A stretch of DNA of 64,000 bases from Stomorhina lunata. Lineage: Eukaryota; Arthropoda; Insecta; Diptera; Rhiniidae. The notes under the pieces are model-generated. The model was not told the DNA's origin. It made no database searches and saw only the letters and a list, made by a program, of their open reading frames with translations. A program made the position numbers and the translations under genes. Numbering within the stretch: position 1 is the first letter of the stretch; each line of letters begins with the position of its first letter. The stretch spans positions 13,304,975-13,368,974 of the forward strand of contig OW121742.1 in NCBI GenBank assembly GCA_933228675.1, written 5' to 3'. Shown here one piece after another: positions 40,500-52,295 of this stretch.

Positions 40500-41500
40500 A
40501 AGAAATTTTTTTATCAAAATTTTTTATATAGAAAATTTTGTTTATTAAAATTTTTTATCTGGAAAATTTTTTTCTCAAAAATTTTCCTATAAAATTTTTT
40601 ATCAAAAATTTTTCTGTAAAAATTTTTTTATCAAAAATTTTTTTATCAAAAAATTTTTTATATTTATCAAAATTTTTTTTTTATAGAAAGTTTTTTATCA
40701 AAAATTTTTCTATAGAAAACTTTTTTATCAAAATTTTTTATATAAAAAATATGTTTATTAAAATTCTTTTAATAGAAAATTTTTCTTTAGAACATTTTTT
40801 ATTAAAATTTTTCTATAGAAATTTTTTTTTTATCAAAAAATTTTCTTTAAAAAATTTTTTATATATATAAAATTTTTCTATAAAAATTTTTTTTATCAAA
40901 AATTTTTCTATAGAAAATTTTTTTATGAAAAATTTTCTATAGAAAATTGTTTAGCAAAAATTTCTGTATTTTTTTATAGAAAATTGTTTAGCATAAATTT
41001 TTCTATAGAAAATTGTTTACCAAAAATTTTTCTATAGAAAATTGTTTACCAAAAATTTTTCTATAGAAAATTGTTTAGCAAAAATTTTCTACAGAAATTT
41101 TTTCCAAAAATTTTTCGATATAAATTTTTTTTTATCGAAATATCTAAATATCAAAAATGTTTCTATATTCTTTTATAGAAAATTTTTGTATCTAAATTTT
41201 AGATATAAAAAATTGTTCTATAGAAAATTTTTTATCAAAAATTTTTCTATAGATGATTTTTTTATCAAAAAATTTTCTAAAAAAATTTTTTTTCAAAAAT
41301 TTTTCTATAGAAAATTTTATATCGAAAATTTTTTATCAAAAATTTTTCTATTTAAAATTTTTTATCAAAATTTTTCTTTAGAAAATTTTTTATCCAAAAT
41401 TTTTCTATAGAAAATTTTTTATCCAAAATTTTTCTATAGAAAATTTTTATTATCAATAATTTTTCTATAGAAAATTTTTTGGATTGAAAATATCTAAATA
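40500..41500. repeat. Decayed TTTTCTATAGAAAA array between TAGTAC blocks
   Basis: About 33 units, with ATCAAAAATTTTTCTATAG as the commonest form and many deletions. It interrupts the TAGTAC-type repeat, which resumes at 41510. Confidence 0.88.
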
Positions 41501-41509
41501 TCGAAAATA

Positions 41510-42330
41510 GTTATATCTAATAGTATAACTAAAAGTACCAATATCAGTACTAATAGAAGTACAAATAGCTGCACTAATAATTGCACTTGTAATAATACTA
41601 ATAACAGTTTTAACAAAAGTACTGATAATAGTACTAACAACAGTTAGAATACTAAATAGTTTGAATAATACTAATAAAAGTAATAGTACTATTACTAGTA
41701 TTGACACTAGAACTTTATAACAAAGTTTTGCTCTGGGAAAAATTTTACAATAGTAGATTTTCTATACAAAAATGTTTCTAACAATTGCTTTCTTTAAAGA
41801 ACAAATATTAAAACGTAAATTTTTCTTTAGAAAAAATTTAACAACGAACATTTTCGTATAAACATTTTGTTAAAAAGAAAATGTTTCTATTAAAAATAAT
41901 ATAAGAATATAAATTTATAATAACACTAATATAAATACTGGATCTTAAACTAGTATTATATTAAGACCAATACTAATATGTAGTAGCACTACTACCAAAA
42001 TAACTATTTATACTACAACCAAACAACTACAACCAAAACAACTATTCATACTGGTGCTAATAATAGTACTATACATGTATAATAGTATTTATATATGTAT
42101 TGACATTGGTACCTATACTAGTAATAGTACTAGTACAAATATTAGTACTAGTTTTACTAGTACTATTATTAGTTTAAGTTTAACTAGTACTAATACTTTT
42201 ACTAGGTCAGCGAATCGAATGATTTTATTCATACCAGTACTAACAATGAGGCCCTATGCTCCACTGAGAGTTAAGGATAACAGAAGAAGTACTAATACCA
42301 TTACTAATTCTAGTACTAACTCTATTTATT
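41510..42330. repeat. Degenerate TAGTACTAATA simple repeat, block 2
   Basis: Two patches (41510-41720 and 41920-42330) of the same ACTAATA/AGTACTAA words, separated by 200 bases with a few decayed palindromic-core units. Confidence 0.8.
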
Positions 42331-42950
42331 TCTTTGAGTGTATCATTACCAAACATTTCCATTCCAAAGCCCGTTTAATTTGTTTATTAATAACACAAAT
42401 TAGACATTCACTAAATTTACTTTACAATAATATTTAATTACATTTTGCATTACAATTTCATTTAATTAAAAACATATTTATATCTCTTTGTTCCTAAGTT
42501 AATTCAGTTATTTAGAGACCATTTTCTACACCAAAAAAAAGTAATCAGTATTAAATTTCACATGACTATTTAACGAACTACTCGCTTTAAATAAGTTCAT
42601 AAATTTTTAATGAGTCATTTAAAAATCTACTACTAGACTAAATGGCTAAATAGTGTAATGAAGCCAGTCGCAATAAAATCAGTAATTAAATTGCGATAGG
42701 GAATTTAATAACTACCAAATAATAGACAAATCTTGCAAAATCACTAATTAGGCAAAATCGAAAATTTGTATTAACAAAATTTTTAATTAGTATTTGCTTA
42801 ATGAGGTTTGATGAAAAAATAATTTTAATTTTAGAAAATTCGGATATTGATAAGAAGGACTAATAAGATGTAATACAATTCCTAGATAAGTATAATAATT
42901 GGAAAAAGCGCAATTCTTATAAGCATCGTTACAAAATATACTTAGAAAAT
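42331..42950. other. Intergenic sequence, nothing assigned
   Basis: Unique AT-rich DNA. No gene, RNA or element was recognised. Confidence 0.4.
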
Positions 42951-44485
42951 TTGACAGTGGGGCAAGTTTTCTATAGAAAAGTTGACAGTGGGACAAATTT
43001 TCTATAGAAAAGTTGACAGTGGGACAAGTTTTCTATAGAAAAGTTGACAGTGGGACAAGTTTTCTATAGAAAAGTTGACAGTGGGACAAGTTTTCTATAG
43101 AAAAGTTGACAGTGGGACAAGTTTTCTATAGAAAAGTTGACAGTGGGACAAGTTTTCTATAGAAAAGTTGACAGTAGGACAAGTTTTCTATAGAAAAGTT
43201 GACAGTGGGACAAGTTTTCTACAGAAAAGTTGACAGTGGGACAAGTTTTCTATAGAAAAGTTGACAGTGGGACAAGTTTTCTATAGAAAAGTTGACAGTG
43301 GGACAAGTTTTCTATAGAAAAGTTGACAGTGGGACAAGTTTTCTATAGAAAAGTTGACAGTGTGACAAGTTTTCTATAGAAAAGTTGACAGTGGGACAAG
43401 TTTTCTATAGAAAAGTTGACAGAAGGACAAGTTTTCTATAGAAAAGTTGACAGTGGGACAAGTTTTCTATAGAAAAGTTGACAGTGGGACAAGTTTTCTA
43501 TAGAAAAGTTGACAGTGGGACAAGTTTTCTATAGAAAAGTTGACAGTGGGACAAGTTTTCTATAGAAAAGTCGACAGAAGGACAAGTTTTCTATAGAAAA
43601 GTTGACAGTAGGACAAGTTTTCTATAGAAAAGTTGACAGTAGGACAAGTTTTCTGTAGAAAAGTTGACAGTGGGACAAGTTTTCTATAGAAAAGTTGACA
43701 GTGGGACAAGTTTTCTATAGAAAAGTTGACAGTGGGACAAGTTTTCTATAGAAAAGTCGATAGTGGGACAAGTTTTCTATAGAAAAGTTGACAGTGGGAC
43801 AAGTTTTCTATAGAAAAGTTGACAGTGGGACAAGTTTTCTATAGAAAAGTTGACAGTGGGACAAGTTTTCTATAGAAAAGTTGACAGTGGGACAAGTTTT
43901 CTATAGAAAAGTTGACAGTGGGACAAGTTTTCTATAGAAAAGTTGACAGTGGGACAAGTTTTCTATAGAAAAGTTGACAGTGGGACAAGTTTTCTATAGA
44001 AAAGTTGACAGTGGGACAAGTTTTCTATAGAAAAGTTGACAGTGGGACAAGTTTTCTATAGAAAAGTCGACAGTGGGACAAGTTTTCTATAGAAAAGTTG
44101 ACAGTGGGACAAGTTTTCTATAGAAAAGTTGACAGTGGGACAAGTTTTCTATAGAAAAGTTGACAGTGGTACAAGTTTTCTATAGAAAAGTTGACAGTGG
44201 GACAAGTTTTCTATAGAAAAGTTGACAGTGGGACAAGTTTTCTATAGAAAAGTTGACAGTGGGACAAGTTTTCTATAGAAAAGTTGACAGTGAGACAAGT
44301 TTTCTATAGAAAAGTTGACAGAAGGACAAGTTTTCTATAGAAAAGTTGACAGTGGGACAAGTTTTCTATAGAACAATTTTCAGTTGGACAAGTTTCTATA
44401 GAAAAGTTGACAGTGGGACAAGTTTTCTATAAAAAAGTTGACAGTGGGATAAGTTTTCTATAAAAAAGTTGACAGTGGGACACAT
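42951..44485. repeat. Highly homogeneous 31 bp array TTGACAGTGGGACAAG / TTTTCTATAGAAAA
   Basis: About 49 tandem units with a strict 31 bp period and only scattered single changes (TCGACAG, AGAAGGACAAG, AGTAGGACAAG). The unit joins the common palindrome TTTTCTATAGAAAA to a GC-richer spacer, GTTGACAGTGGGACAAG. It is the most uniform array in the window and so probably the youngest. Edges decay at 42951 and after 44340. Confidence 0.97.
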
Positions 44486-45179
44486 GGGCAACATCGGACC
44501 TAAAAATCATATATTTAATATATACCAATACTCGTAACAGATTTAGATATTAAAAAGTTGTTACATTTAATACTCTTATGTTTTTCCCATTATGCAGTAA
44601 AACAATAATTAAACAGTTTATTTAAATTTATTCAAATATAAATAGAATTGATATTAAATGGTTTTTAAATGTTTAATTATACACAGTTCAGGTGTAGATG
44701 TTTTGGAAATTTCATTTAAATATTTACATGAAGTAATTGTTTTCAGATTTTAACTTAAATACTTTGTAAATTGATATTTTTGGGAAAATTCCAAAAACTA
44801 AAATTTATTTCAATACTACTTAGATGGGCTGCAAATAAACTTTGCGTGGGTTAAATTTTGGGTGAGAGTAAAATATTTCGTAATAAATTTTTAGAAGATA
44901 AAATTTATGGAAATAAAAACATTGGAATTAATTATAGGTTTGCATTAACTATAAATCAATTAATTTTTGCTTTAAAAAAATTTTGCAAAATTATTTAAAT
45001 TAAAAAAAAGTAATTTGCATATTTAAATTATATACATTTGATAATCACTGATGGTTAAATTAACAAATTAATTTTATCACTTCGATAATGATGAAGTTGT
45101 TAATTTCTTTCTTTTTTTATTTATTGCAATTAATTTGTCACTGCATTTTCCTGGTATTAATAGGTTTTTGAAGGAATTA
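44486..45179. other. Intergenic sequence, nothing assigned
   Basis: Very AT-rich unique sequence with no supported gene. Confidence 0.4.
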
Positions 45180-45440
45180 AATCGACATATAGGAAAGGGT
45201 GACAAACAAAAATGTGGACCGATTTTTTCAAAATTGCATATCAAAATTGCATACAACGTTAATCTTATCTGTAGAAGGTTTTAGAACAAAACTTAATTTT
45301 TCTTAAAATTTATAAGGGCTTTTGGGTCGATAAGTACCTAATATTGGATGTCAATCAAATATTTCGATATGTTACAAACATTAGCACAAACCAAATATTC
45401 CCTTCTACCTATAGTGGTATAGGGTATATTTATATATGTA
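45180..45440 (-). mobile_element. Fragment of a repeat related to the mini-me-like family
   Basis: On the minus strand it reads TATACCCTATACCACTATAG, then GGTTTGTGCTAATGTTTGTAAC, which parallels the start of the full copies. Further in, the phrase AAAATCGGTCCACATTT of those copies is recognisable, while the middle is missing or diverged. It is a deletion derivative. Confidence 0.5.
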
Positions 45441-45664
45441 AAATGCAAATAATATCAGAATTATTTAACACAAACCATATTGTTAATAATAAATTAATCT
45501 GTTTAAATTCTTTACAAAAAAAAAAACAGTTGCTATTGATTTGTATGCAAAGTCTGTTTTTCAATTTACTGACGCTTATTTCTTTTTATAATCCACTTTA
45601 AAATATTATATACAAGTCAAATTACATATTAATTTTGAGATCGTATGTGCATTAGGGTCAGGTC

Positions 45665-47760
45665 TAAATTCTTCTATAGAAAAATTTTTGATAAAAAAAT
45701 TTTCTATACAAAAAATTTTGATAAAAAAATTGTATATAGAAAAAATTTTTGATAAACAAATTTTCTACAGATAAATTTTTGATAAAAAATTTTCTATAGA
45801 AAAAGTTTTGATAAACAAATTGTCTATAGATACATTTTTAATAAACAAATTTTCCATAGAAAAATCTTTAATAAAAAAAATTTTGTATAGAAAAATTTTC
45901 TATAGAAAAATTTTTGATAAAAAATTTTTGTATAGAAAAATCTTTGATAAAAAAATTTTCTATAGAAAAATTTTTGATAAAAATATTTCTATAGAAAAAT
46001 CTTTGACAAAAAAATATTCTATAGAAAAATTTTTGATAAAAAAATTTTCTATAGAAAAAATTTTCTATAGAAAAAATTTTGATAAAAAAATTTTCTATAG
46101 AAATATTTTTGATAAAAGAGTTTTCTATAGAAAATTTTTGATAAAAAAATTTTCTATAGAAATATTTTTGATAAAAAAATTTTCTATAGAAAAATTTTTG
46201 ATAAATAATTTTCTATAGAAAAATTTTTGATAAAAAATTTTCTTTGGAAAATTTTTGATAAAAAAATTTTCTATAGAAAAAATTTTGATAAAAAAATTTT
46301 CTATAGAAAAAATTTTGATAAAAAATTTTCTATAGATAAAAAAATTTTTGATAAAAAATTTTCAATAGAAAAAATTTTGATAAAAAAAATTTTCTATAGA
46401 AATATTTTTGATAAAAGAGTTTTCTATACAAAAATTTTTGATAAAAAAATATTCTATAGAAATATTTTTGATAAAAAAATTTTCTATAGAAAAATTTTTG
46501 ATAAATAATTTTCTATAGAAAAATTTTTGATAAAAAATTTTCTATAGAAAAATTTTTGATAAAAAAAATTTTCTATAGAAAAATTTTTGATAAAAAATTT
46601 TCTATAGAAAAAATTTTGATAAAAAAATTTCTATAGAAAAAATTTTGATAAAAAAAATTTTCTATACAAAAATTTTTGATAAAAAAATTTTCTATAGAAA
46701 AAATTTTGATAAAAAAAATTCTATAGAAAAAATGTTGATAAAAAAATTTTCTATAGAAAAATTTTTGATTAAAGAGTTTTCTATAGAAAAATTTTTGATA
46801 ATTCAATAGAAAAATTTGTGATAAAAAAATGTTCTATAGAAAAATTTTTGATCAAAAAATTTTCTATAGAAAAATTTTTAATAAAAAAAATTTTCTATAG
46901 AAAAACTTTTAATAAAAGAGTTTTCTATAGAAAAATTTTTGATAAAAGAGTTTTCTATAGAAAAATTTTTGATAAACAAATTTTCTATAGATAAATTTTT
47001 AATAAACAAATTTTCTATAGAAAAATCTTTGATAAAAAAATTTTCTATAGAAAAATTTTTGATAAAAAAATTTTCTATAGAAAAATTTTTGATAAAAAAA
47101 TTTTCTATTGAAAAATTTTTGATAAAAAAAATTTTCTATAGAAAAATTTTTGATAAAAAATTTTCTATAGAAAAAATTTTGATAAAAAAATTTTCTATAG
47201 AAAAAATTTTGATAAAAAAATTTTCTATACAAAAATTTTTGATAAAAAAATTTTCTATAGAAAAAATTTTGATAAAAAAAATTCTATAGAAAAAATGTTG
47301 ATAAAAAAATTTTCTATAGAAAAATTTTTGATTAAAGAGTTTTCTATAGAAAAATTTTTGATAATTCAATAGAAAAATTTTTGATAATTCAATAGAAAAA
47401 TTTGTGATAAAAAAATGTTCTATAGAAAAATTTTTGATCAAAAAATTTTATATAGAAAAATTTTGGATAAAAAAAATTTTCTATAGAAAAACTTTTAATA
47501 AAAGTGTTTTCTATAGAAAAATTTTTGATAAAAGAGTTTTCTATAGAAAAATTTTTGATAAACAATATAGAAAATTTGTTTATCAAAAATTAAAAGAAAA
47601 ATCTTTGATAAAAAAATTTTCTATAGAAAAATTTTTGATAAAAAAATTTTCTATAGAAAAATTTTTGATAAAAAAAATTTTCTATAGAAAAATTTTTGAT
47701 AAAAAAATTTTCTATAGAAAAATTTTTGATAAAAATTTTCTATAGAAAATTTCTAATAGG
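45665..47760. repeat. About 30 bp array TTTTCTATAGAAAAA with TTTTGATAAAAAAA spacer
   Basis: Roughly 70 units. A block with AATGTTGATAAAAAAATTTT and GATTAAAGAGTTTTC followed by TGATAATTCAATAG occurs at 46731 and 47294, a 563-base duplication. Open frames on both strands are repeat artefacts. Confidence 0.93.
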
Positions 47761-47811
47761 AATAATTTTCGAAAGAAATTAATTTTAGTTGAACCAGAAT
47801 TAAAAAAAAAA

Positions 47812-48005
47812 GGAAAACGAGAATTATGTTAACACTCATTTCTATTTCACCTATGACCATATGATCGATTCAGTTAGACGAACTTATCCACCACAGTTTT
47901 TTCCTTTATGTTTTATATCGCTATGGTGGATAAGTTCGTCTAACTGAATCGATCATATGGTCATAGGTGAAAAAGAAATGAGTGGTAACATAATTCTTGT
48001 TTTCC
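47812..48005. mobile_element. Long-armed foldback element (about 82 bp arms, short loop)
   Basis: The left arm from GGAAAACGAGAATTATG to ACTTATCCACCA is almost the exact reverse complement of the right arm ending CATAATTCTTGTTTTCC, with about 5 mismatches. The loop is about 30 bases, CAGTTTTTTCC to TATCGCTA. It lies at the edge of the preceding array. A MITE or solo foldback is likely, and no target duplication is obvious. Confidence 0.75.
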
Positions 48006-48009
48006 ATTT

Positions 48010-48225
48010 CGCTTAAGAATTCAGTTAAATAAATGATCTTAACTACTAGCATCTACCAGTTGGTGACACTGCGTGCTGATGAAGTCCGTAGCGGGACAGA
48101 AAATGCAGCATTCCACACTGCTAAGTGTCACATAGTTTTTTCGGTATTCCTAAAATTTATTCCATCTAATTTAAAAATCATAAATTAAAAAAAATATTTT
48201 TTGACCTCGAACCCACGGCCATCAA
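48010..48225 (-). mobile_element. Possible tRNA-derived SINE fragment
   Basis: On the minus strand GTGGGTTCGAGGTC near 48190-48205 resembles a pol III B box. It is followed by unique, GC-richer sequence (GTCCCGCTACGGACTTCATC near 48090). The A box half is missing. The assignment is weak. Confidence 0.3.
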
Positions 48226-48227
48226 TA

Positions 48228-48420
48228 GAAATAATTTTGATAAAAACAATTTTTGATAAAAAAATTTTATATAGATAAATTTTTAATAAACAAATTTTCT
48301 ATAAAAAAAATTTTGAAAAACAAATTTTCTATAGATAAATTTTTAATAAACAAATTTTCTATAGAAAAATTTTTAATAAAAAAAATTGTCTATAGAAAAA
48401 TTTTTGATAAAAAAAAATTG
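48228..48420. repeat. Short palindromic-core array
   Basis: Six or seven decayed units of the TTTTCTATAGATAAATTTTT type with AATAAACAAA spacer. Confidence 0.8.
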
Positions 48421-48892
48421 ATTTAAATTATATCTCAATAGAAAGCTCATTAGACTGAAGGCATAGGTTAAACTTTATCAACTGACCTCAAACTTTGTCA
48501 TCCCAACTTTTTTTTAACAAAGTAAGGGCTCACCCTAATATGCATTAACTTTGCACTTAACCATAAACTACCAACGTCAAATAAGTTAAAGTGCCAATAA
48601 AAATGTAAATAGAAACCAATTTAGATAAATAAATAGCAAATTGTAAGTTTTTACTTGCAGTTTTTAAACATTAATAAATACTTGAAAATAATATTAATAA
48701 TGTATTAGATGGGAAACATTTGACAACAGAGAGTAGCAAAATATTGAGAGAGAAACAATTCAGAAGTGTTTTTAAAGAGCGGAAGTTTAAGAGGAATTAT
48801 ACTTGAAATATTGTTAACCTTATAGGAAAATAGAGTTATCAGACGAGGGATTTTTTTTTTTAATAACATTTAAAAGTTTTTTAACTTCAACT
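48421..48892. other. Intergenic sequence, nothing assigned
   Basis: Unique sequence with no recognised gene or element. Confidence 0.4.
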
Positions 48893-49630
48893 CGAACACT
48901 AAGATACCGATAAGTTTGTTCTGATGTATGTAACACATATAAATATTTGTCTAAGACCCACCTTTTAGTATTCCAATGGGCTTAGAATCACTTTCTGAGT
49001 CGATTTAGCGATGTCAGTCCGTCCGTCTGGACGGCTGGCTGGATGGCTGGACCCCCATGTAAACCATGTAATCAAAGTACATGTCGCAATTCTAAAGATA
49101 ATTCAATAAAATTTAGCAAAGATAATTTTTTTGATAGTGGAACTATGGCTATTGAAATTCGTCAAAATCGGCCCATTATTTATGGTACCTCCCATAGGTC
49201 TCACTTCCCGGAATTGATATTTTTTCCACAAATATCAACATTTTTTCATGAAATTTGAAAAAAAATACTGATTATGTAAACCTAAATCACTGTACGGAAT
49301 TTCGTTGAAATCGGTCCACATTTGATCATAGCTCCCAAACAAACTCTTCTGTCAAAACGCACTAAATGAGACCAAAATCACTAAAACGCTTGTAAATCTG
49401 AAGATAATGAAAATTTTGAGTTGATTTTTTTCATACGTAATTTTTTTTTTAAACTGTAATCAATTTAATCGGTCAACATTTGACCCTAGATCTCATATAA
49501 GTCCAAATGAAGGACACAAGTTAAATATATAAGTTTTGAGAAAATGTTTGTATGATGGCAAATTTTAGCAAATATTTGTCCTTATATTATATTTGTTGGG
49601 CTTGACCGACTATAGCACTTTCTTACATGA
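48893..49630 (+). mobile_element. Mini-me-like dispersed repeat, copy 3
   Basis: Full-length. It has GATACCGATAAGTTTGTTCT, GAGTCGATTTAGCGATGTC, a (GTCY)-type stretch with GTCCGTCTGGACGGCTGGCT, GACCCCCATGTAAACC, and the end GGGCTTGACCGACTATAGC. It contains spurious short open frames but nothing resembling a transposase. Confidence 0.7.
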
Positions 49631-50089
49631 TTCTTTTACATCGATGGCATGTTAATAGACATAAATATTTACAGAAATGTTGAATTTGCCGTGATCGAGA
49701 TTCAAACCGTGGCTGAATATGATATGCAGGCGTAGACAGCCCATACCACCAGAAGCCGAAGAATTTTTGTAATTTTCGTAAATACCACGATCATGAAAGA
49801 AACTCTAGAAAATGAGTATAAAAGCATTCAGTTGGAATTGGTATGTTAGTAAAAGTGGTAGGTGACGCTTTGTCAAGGAAAATGCAAAAACAAAATATAC
49901 AAGAAACAAAATCAAAATCCAATCCAATTTATAGCAATAAAATACACGGATCGAGAAAACAAAGAAATATAATCTCAAAAATTGTTCCACGACACTATAA
50001 TTTTTGTAAACAATGTTAGAAATAAATGTAACCGAATCGGGAATATTTTTCGAATCAGAAATAAATTATAATATTAAACAGTTTTAGAT

Positions 50090-52295
50090 TTTATATTTTT
50101 AAGATAAAAAAAATATTTTTTAGATAAAAAAATTTTTTAAGCTATTTTTGATACAAAAAATTTTTAATAGAAAAATTTGTTATAAAAATATTTTTCTTTG
50201 GAAAATTTTTCGCTAAAAATTATTTTTTATAGAGAATTTTTCGATAAAAATATTTTTCTGTGAAAATTTTCGATAAAAATTTATTTTAAAAGAAAAATTT
50301 TTTTCAAAACAAATTTTTCTATAGAAAATGTTTTTATCAAAAATTTTCGATAAAAATTCTAAAAAAAAATTGTCTTGAAAATAATTTTCTATAGGAAAAT
50401 TTTCGATAAAAATATTTTTCTATAGAAAAATTCCTGATAAAAATAATTTTATTTAGAAAAATTTTTGATAAAAAAAATTTTCTATAGAAAAATTTTTAAT
50501 AAAAAATTGTCTATAGAAAAATTTTTGATAAAAAAAAATTTCTATAGAAAAATTTTTAATAAAAAATTGTCTATAGAAAAATATTTTATAAAAAAAATTC
50601 TATGAAAAATTTTTGATACAAAAAATGTTCTATAGAAACATTTTTGATAAAAAAAATCTATCGAAATATTTTTGATAAAAAATTGTCCATAAAAAAATTT
50701 TTGATAAAAAAAAAATTTCTATACAAAACTTTTTATCAAAAATGTTTCTAAAGAAACTTTTTTACCAAAAATATAGAAAATTTTTAAAAAAATTTGCCCA
50801 TAAAAAACTTTTTGATAAAAAAATTTTTATAGTAAACTTTTGATAAAAATAATGTTCTATAGAAAATTTTTTGATCAATAGATTTTCTTCAGAAAAATTA
50901 TCTATCAAAAAAATTTTGATAAAAAAACTTTCAATAGAAAAATTTTTAATAAAAAACTTTTCTATAGAAACATTTTTGATAAAAAAAACTTTCTACAGAA
51001 AAAATTTTGATAAAAAAACTTTTCTATAGAAAAAATTTTGAAAAAAAATTTTCTTTAGAAAAATTTTTGATAAAAAACTTTTTATAGAAAAATCTTTGAT
51101 GAAAAATCGTTCATAGAAAAACTTTTGATAAAAAAATGTTCTATAGAGAAATATTGGATAAAAAATTTTTCTATTGAAAAATTTTTGATAAAAAAATTTT
51201 CTGTTGAAAAATTTTTGATAAAAAAATTTTCTGTAGAAAAATTTTTGATCAAAAAATTTTCTGTAGAAAAATTTTTGATAAAAAAATTTTCTATAGAAAA
51301 GTTTTTGATAAAAAAAATATTTTTTAATGAAAAATTTTAGATAAAAAATTTTCTGTAGAAAAATGTAGAAAAATTTTCTATAGAAAAGTTTTTGATAAAA
51401 AAATTGTCTATAGAAAAATTTTTGATAAAAAACTATTCTATAGAAACATTTTTGATAAAAAAAAATTTCTATAGCAAAAATTTTCTATAGAGTAATAAAA
51501 AAGTTTCTATAGAAAAATTTTAAATAAAAAAATTTTCTCAAATAAAACTCTTATTACAAGCTCGAGGTCTTTTTTGTTGTTTTTATTTTATTAAATTTAT
51601 TTTTAATGGAATAAATAGTCGATATTTCGCTATCCTTTGGATAGCATCATCATTTATTGTGATTAGTGTTAATGTTTTTGTTTTTTTTTTACATATTATA
51701 GTTTTAAATCCTGATGATGCTATCCAAAGGATAGCGAAAAATCGACTATTTATTAAATTAAAAATAAATTTAATAAAATAAAAACAACAAAAAAGACCTC
51801 GAGCTTGTAATAAGAGTTTAATTTGAGCAAAAGGAAAAGGTCAAAGAAAAGAATTATACATAGAAAAAAATTTTCTATAGAAAAATTTTGATAAAAAAAT
51901 TTTCTATAGAAAAAGTTTTGATAAAAAAAATTTCTGTAGAAAAATTTTTGATAATTTTCTATTGAAAAATTTTTGATAAAAAACTTCTCTGTAGAAAATC
52001 TTTTGATAAAAAACTTTTCTATAGAAAAATTTTTGATAAAAATTTTTCTAGAGAAAAATTTTTGATAAAAATTTTTCTAGAGAAAAATTTTTGATAAAAA
52101 TTTTTCTAGAGAAAAATTTTTGATAAAAATTTTTCTAGAGAAAAATTTTTGATAAAAAACATTTCTATCGAAAAATTTTTGATAAAAGAAATATTTTATA
52201 GAAACATTTTTAATAAAAGAATTTTCTATGGAAAAACTTGATAAAAAAAATGTAACATAGAAAAATTTTTGATAAAAATATTTTAATAAAAATAA
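50090..52295. repeat. About 30 bp array of transposon copy 3
   Basis: About 60 decayed units of TTTTCTATAGAAAAATTTTT plus GATAAAAA. Near 52045-52145 four units carry TTTCTAGAGAAAAA in perfect tandem. The array is interrupted at 51537-51827. Confidence 0.9.
51537..51827. mobile_element. Foldback element with about 115 bp arms
   Basis: The left arm CTCAAATAAAACTCTTATTA to ATCCTTTGGATAGCATCATC is nearly identical to the reverse complement of the right arm ending AAGAGTTTAATTTGAG. Both arms include ACAAGCTCGAGGTCTTTT and TCGCTATCCTTTGGATAGC. The loop is about 60 bases. It splits the array of transposon copy 3, so it inserted after that array existed. Confidence 0.82.

Larger units (their letters stand above)
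49727..52295 (+). mobile_element. Array-bearing transposon, copy 3 (right end not found)
   Basis: The left end CAGGCGTAGACAGCCC and the next 350 bases match 33477-33790 (shared CCACCAGAAGCCGAAGA, AAACAAAATCAAAATCCAAT and GACACTATAATTTTTG). The same minisatellite follows in the same relative orientation. The expected second end (ATGGATTAGAAAACTT type) is not seen by 52330, so the copy is truncated or rearranged. The array also holds a foldback insertion. A tRNA-like word GATTCAAACC lies just before the left end. Confidence 0.6.

Noticed and set aside
42054..42437. Ser/Thr-rich frame of 127 codons
   Set aside because: Mostly translation of TAGTACTAATA-type repeat.
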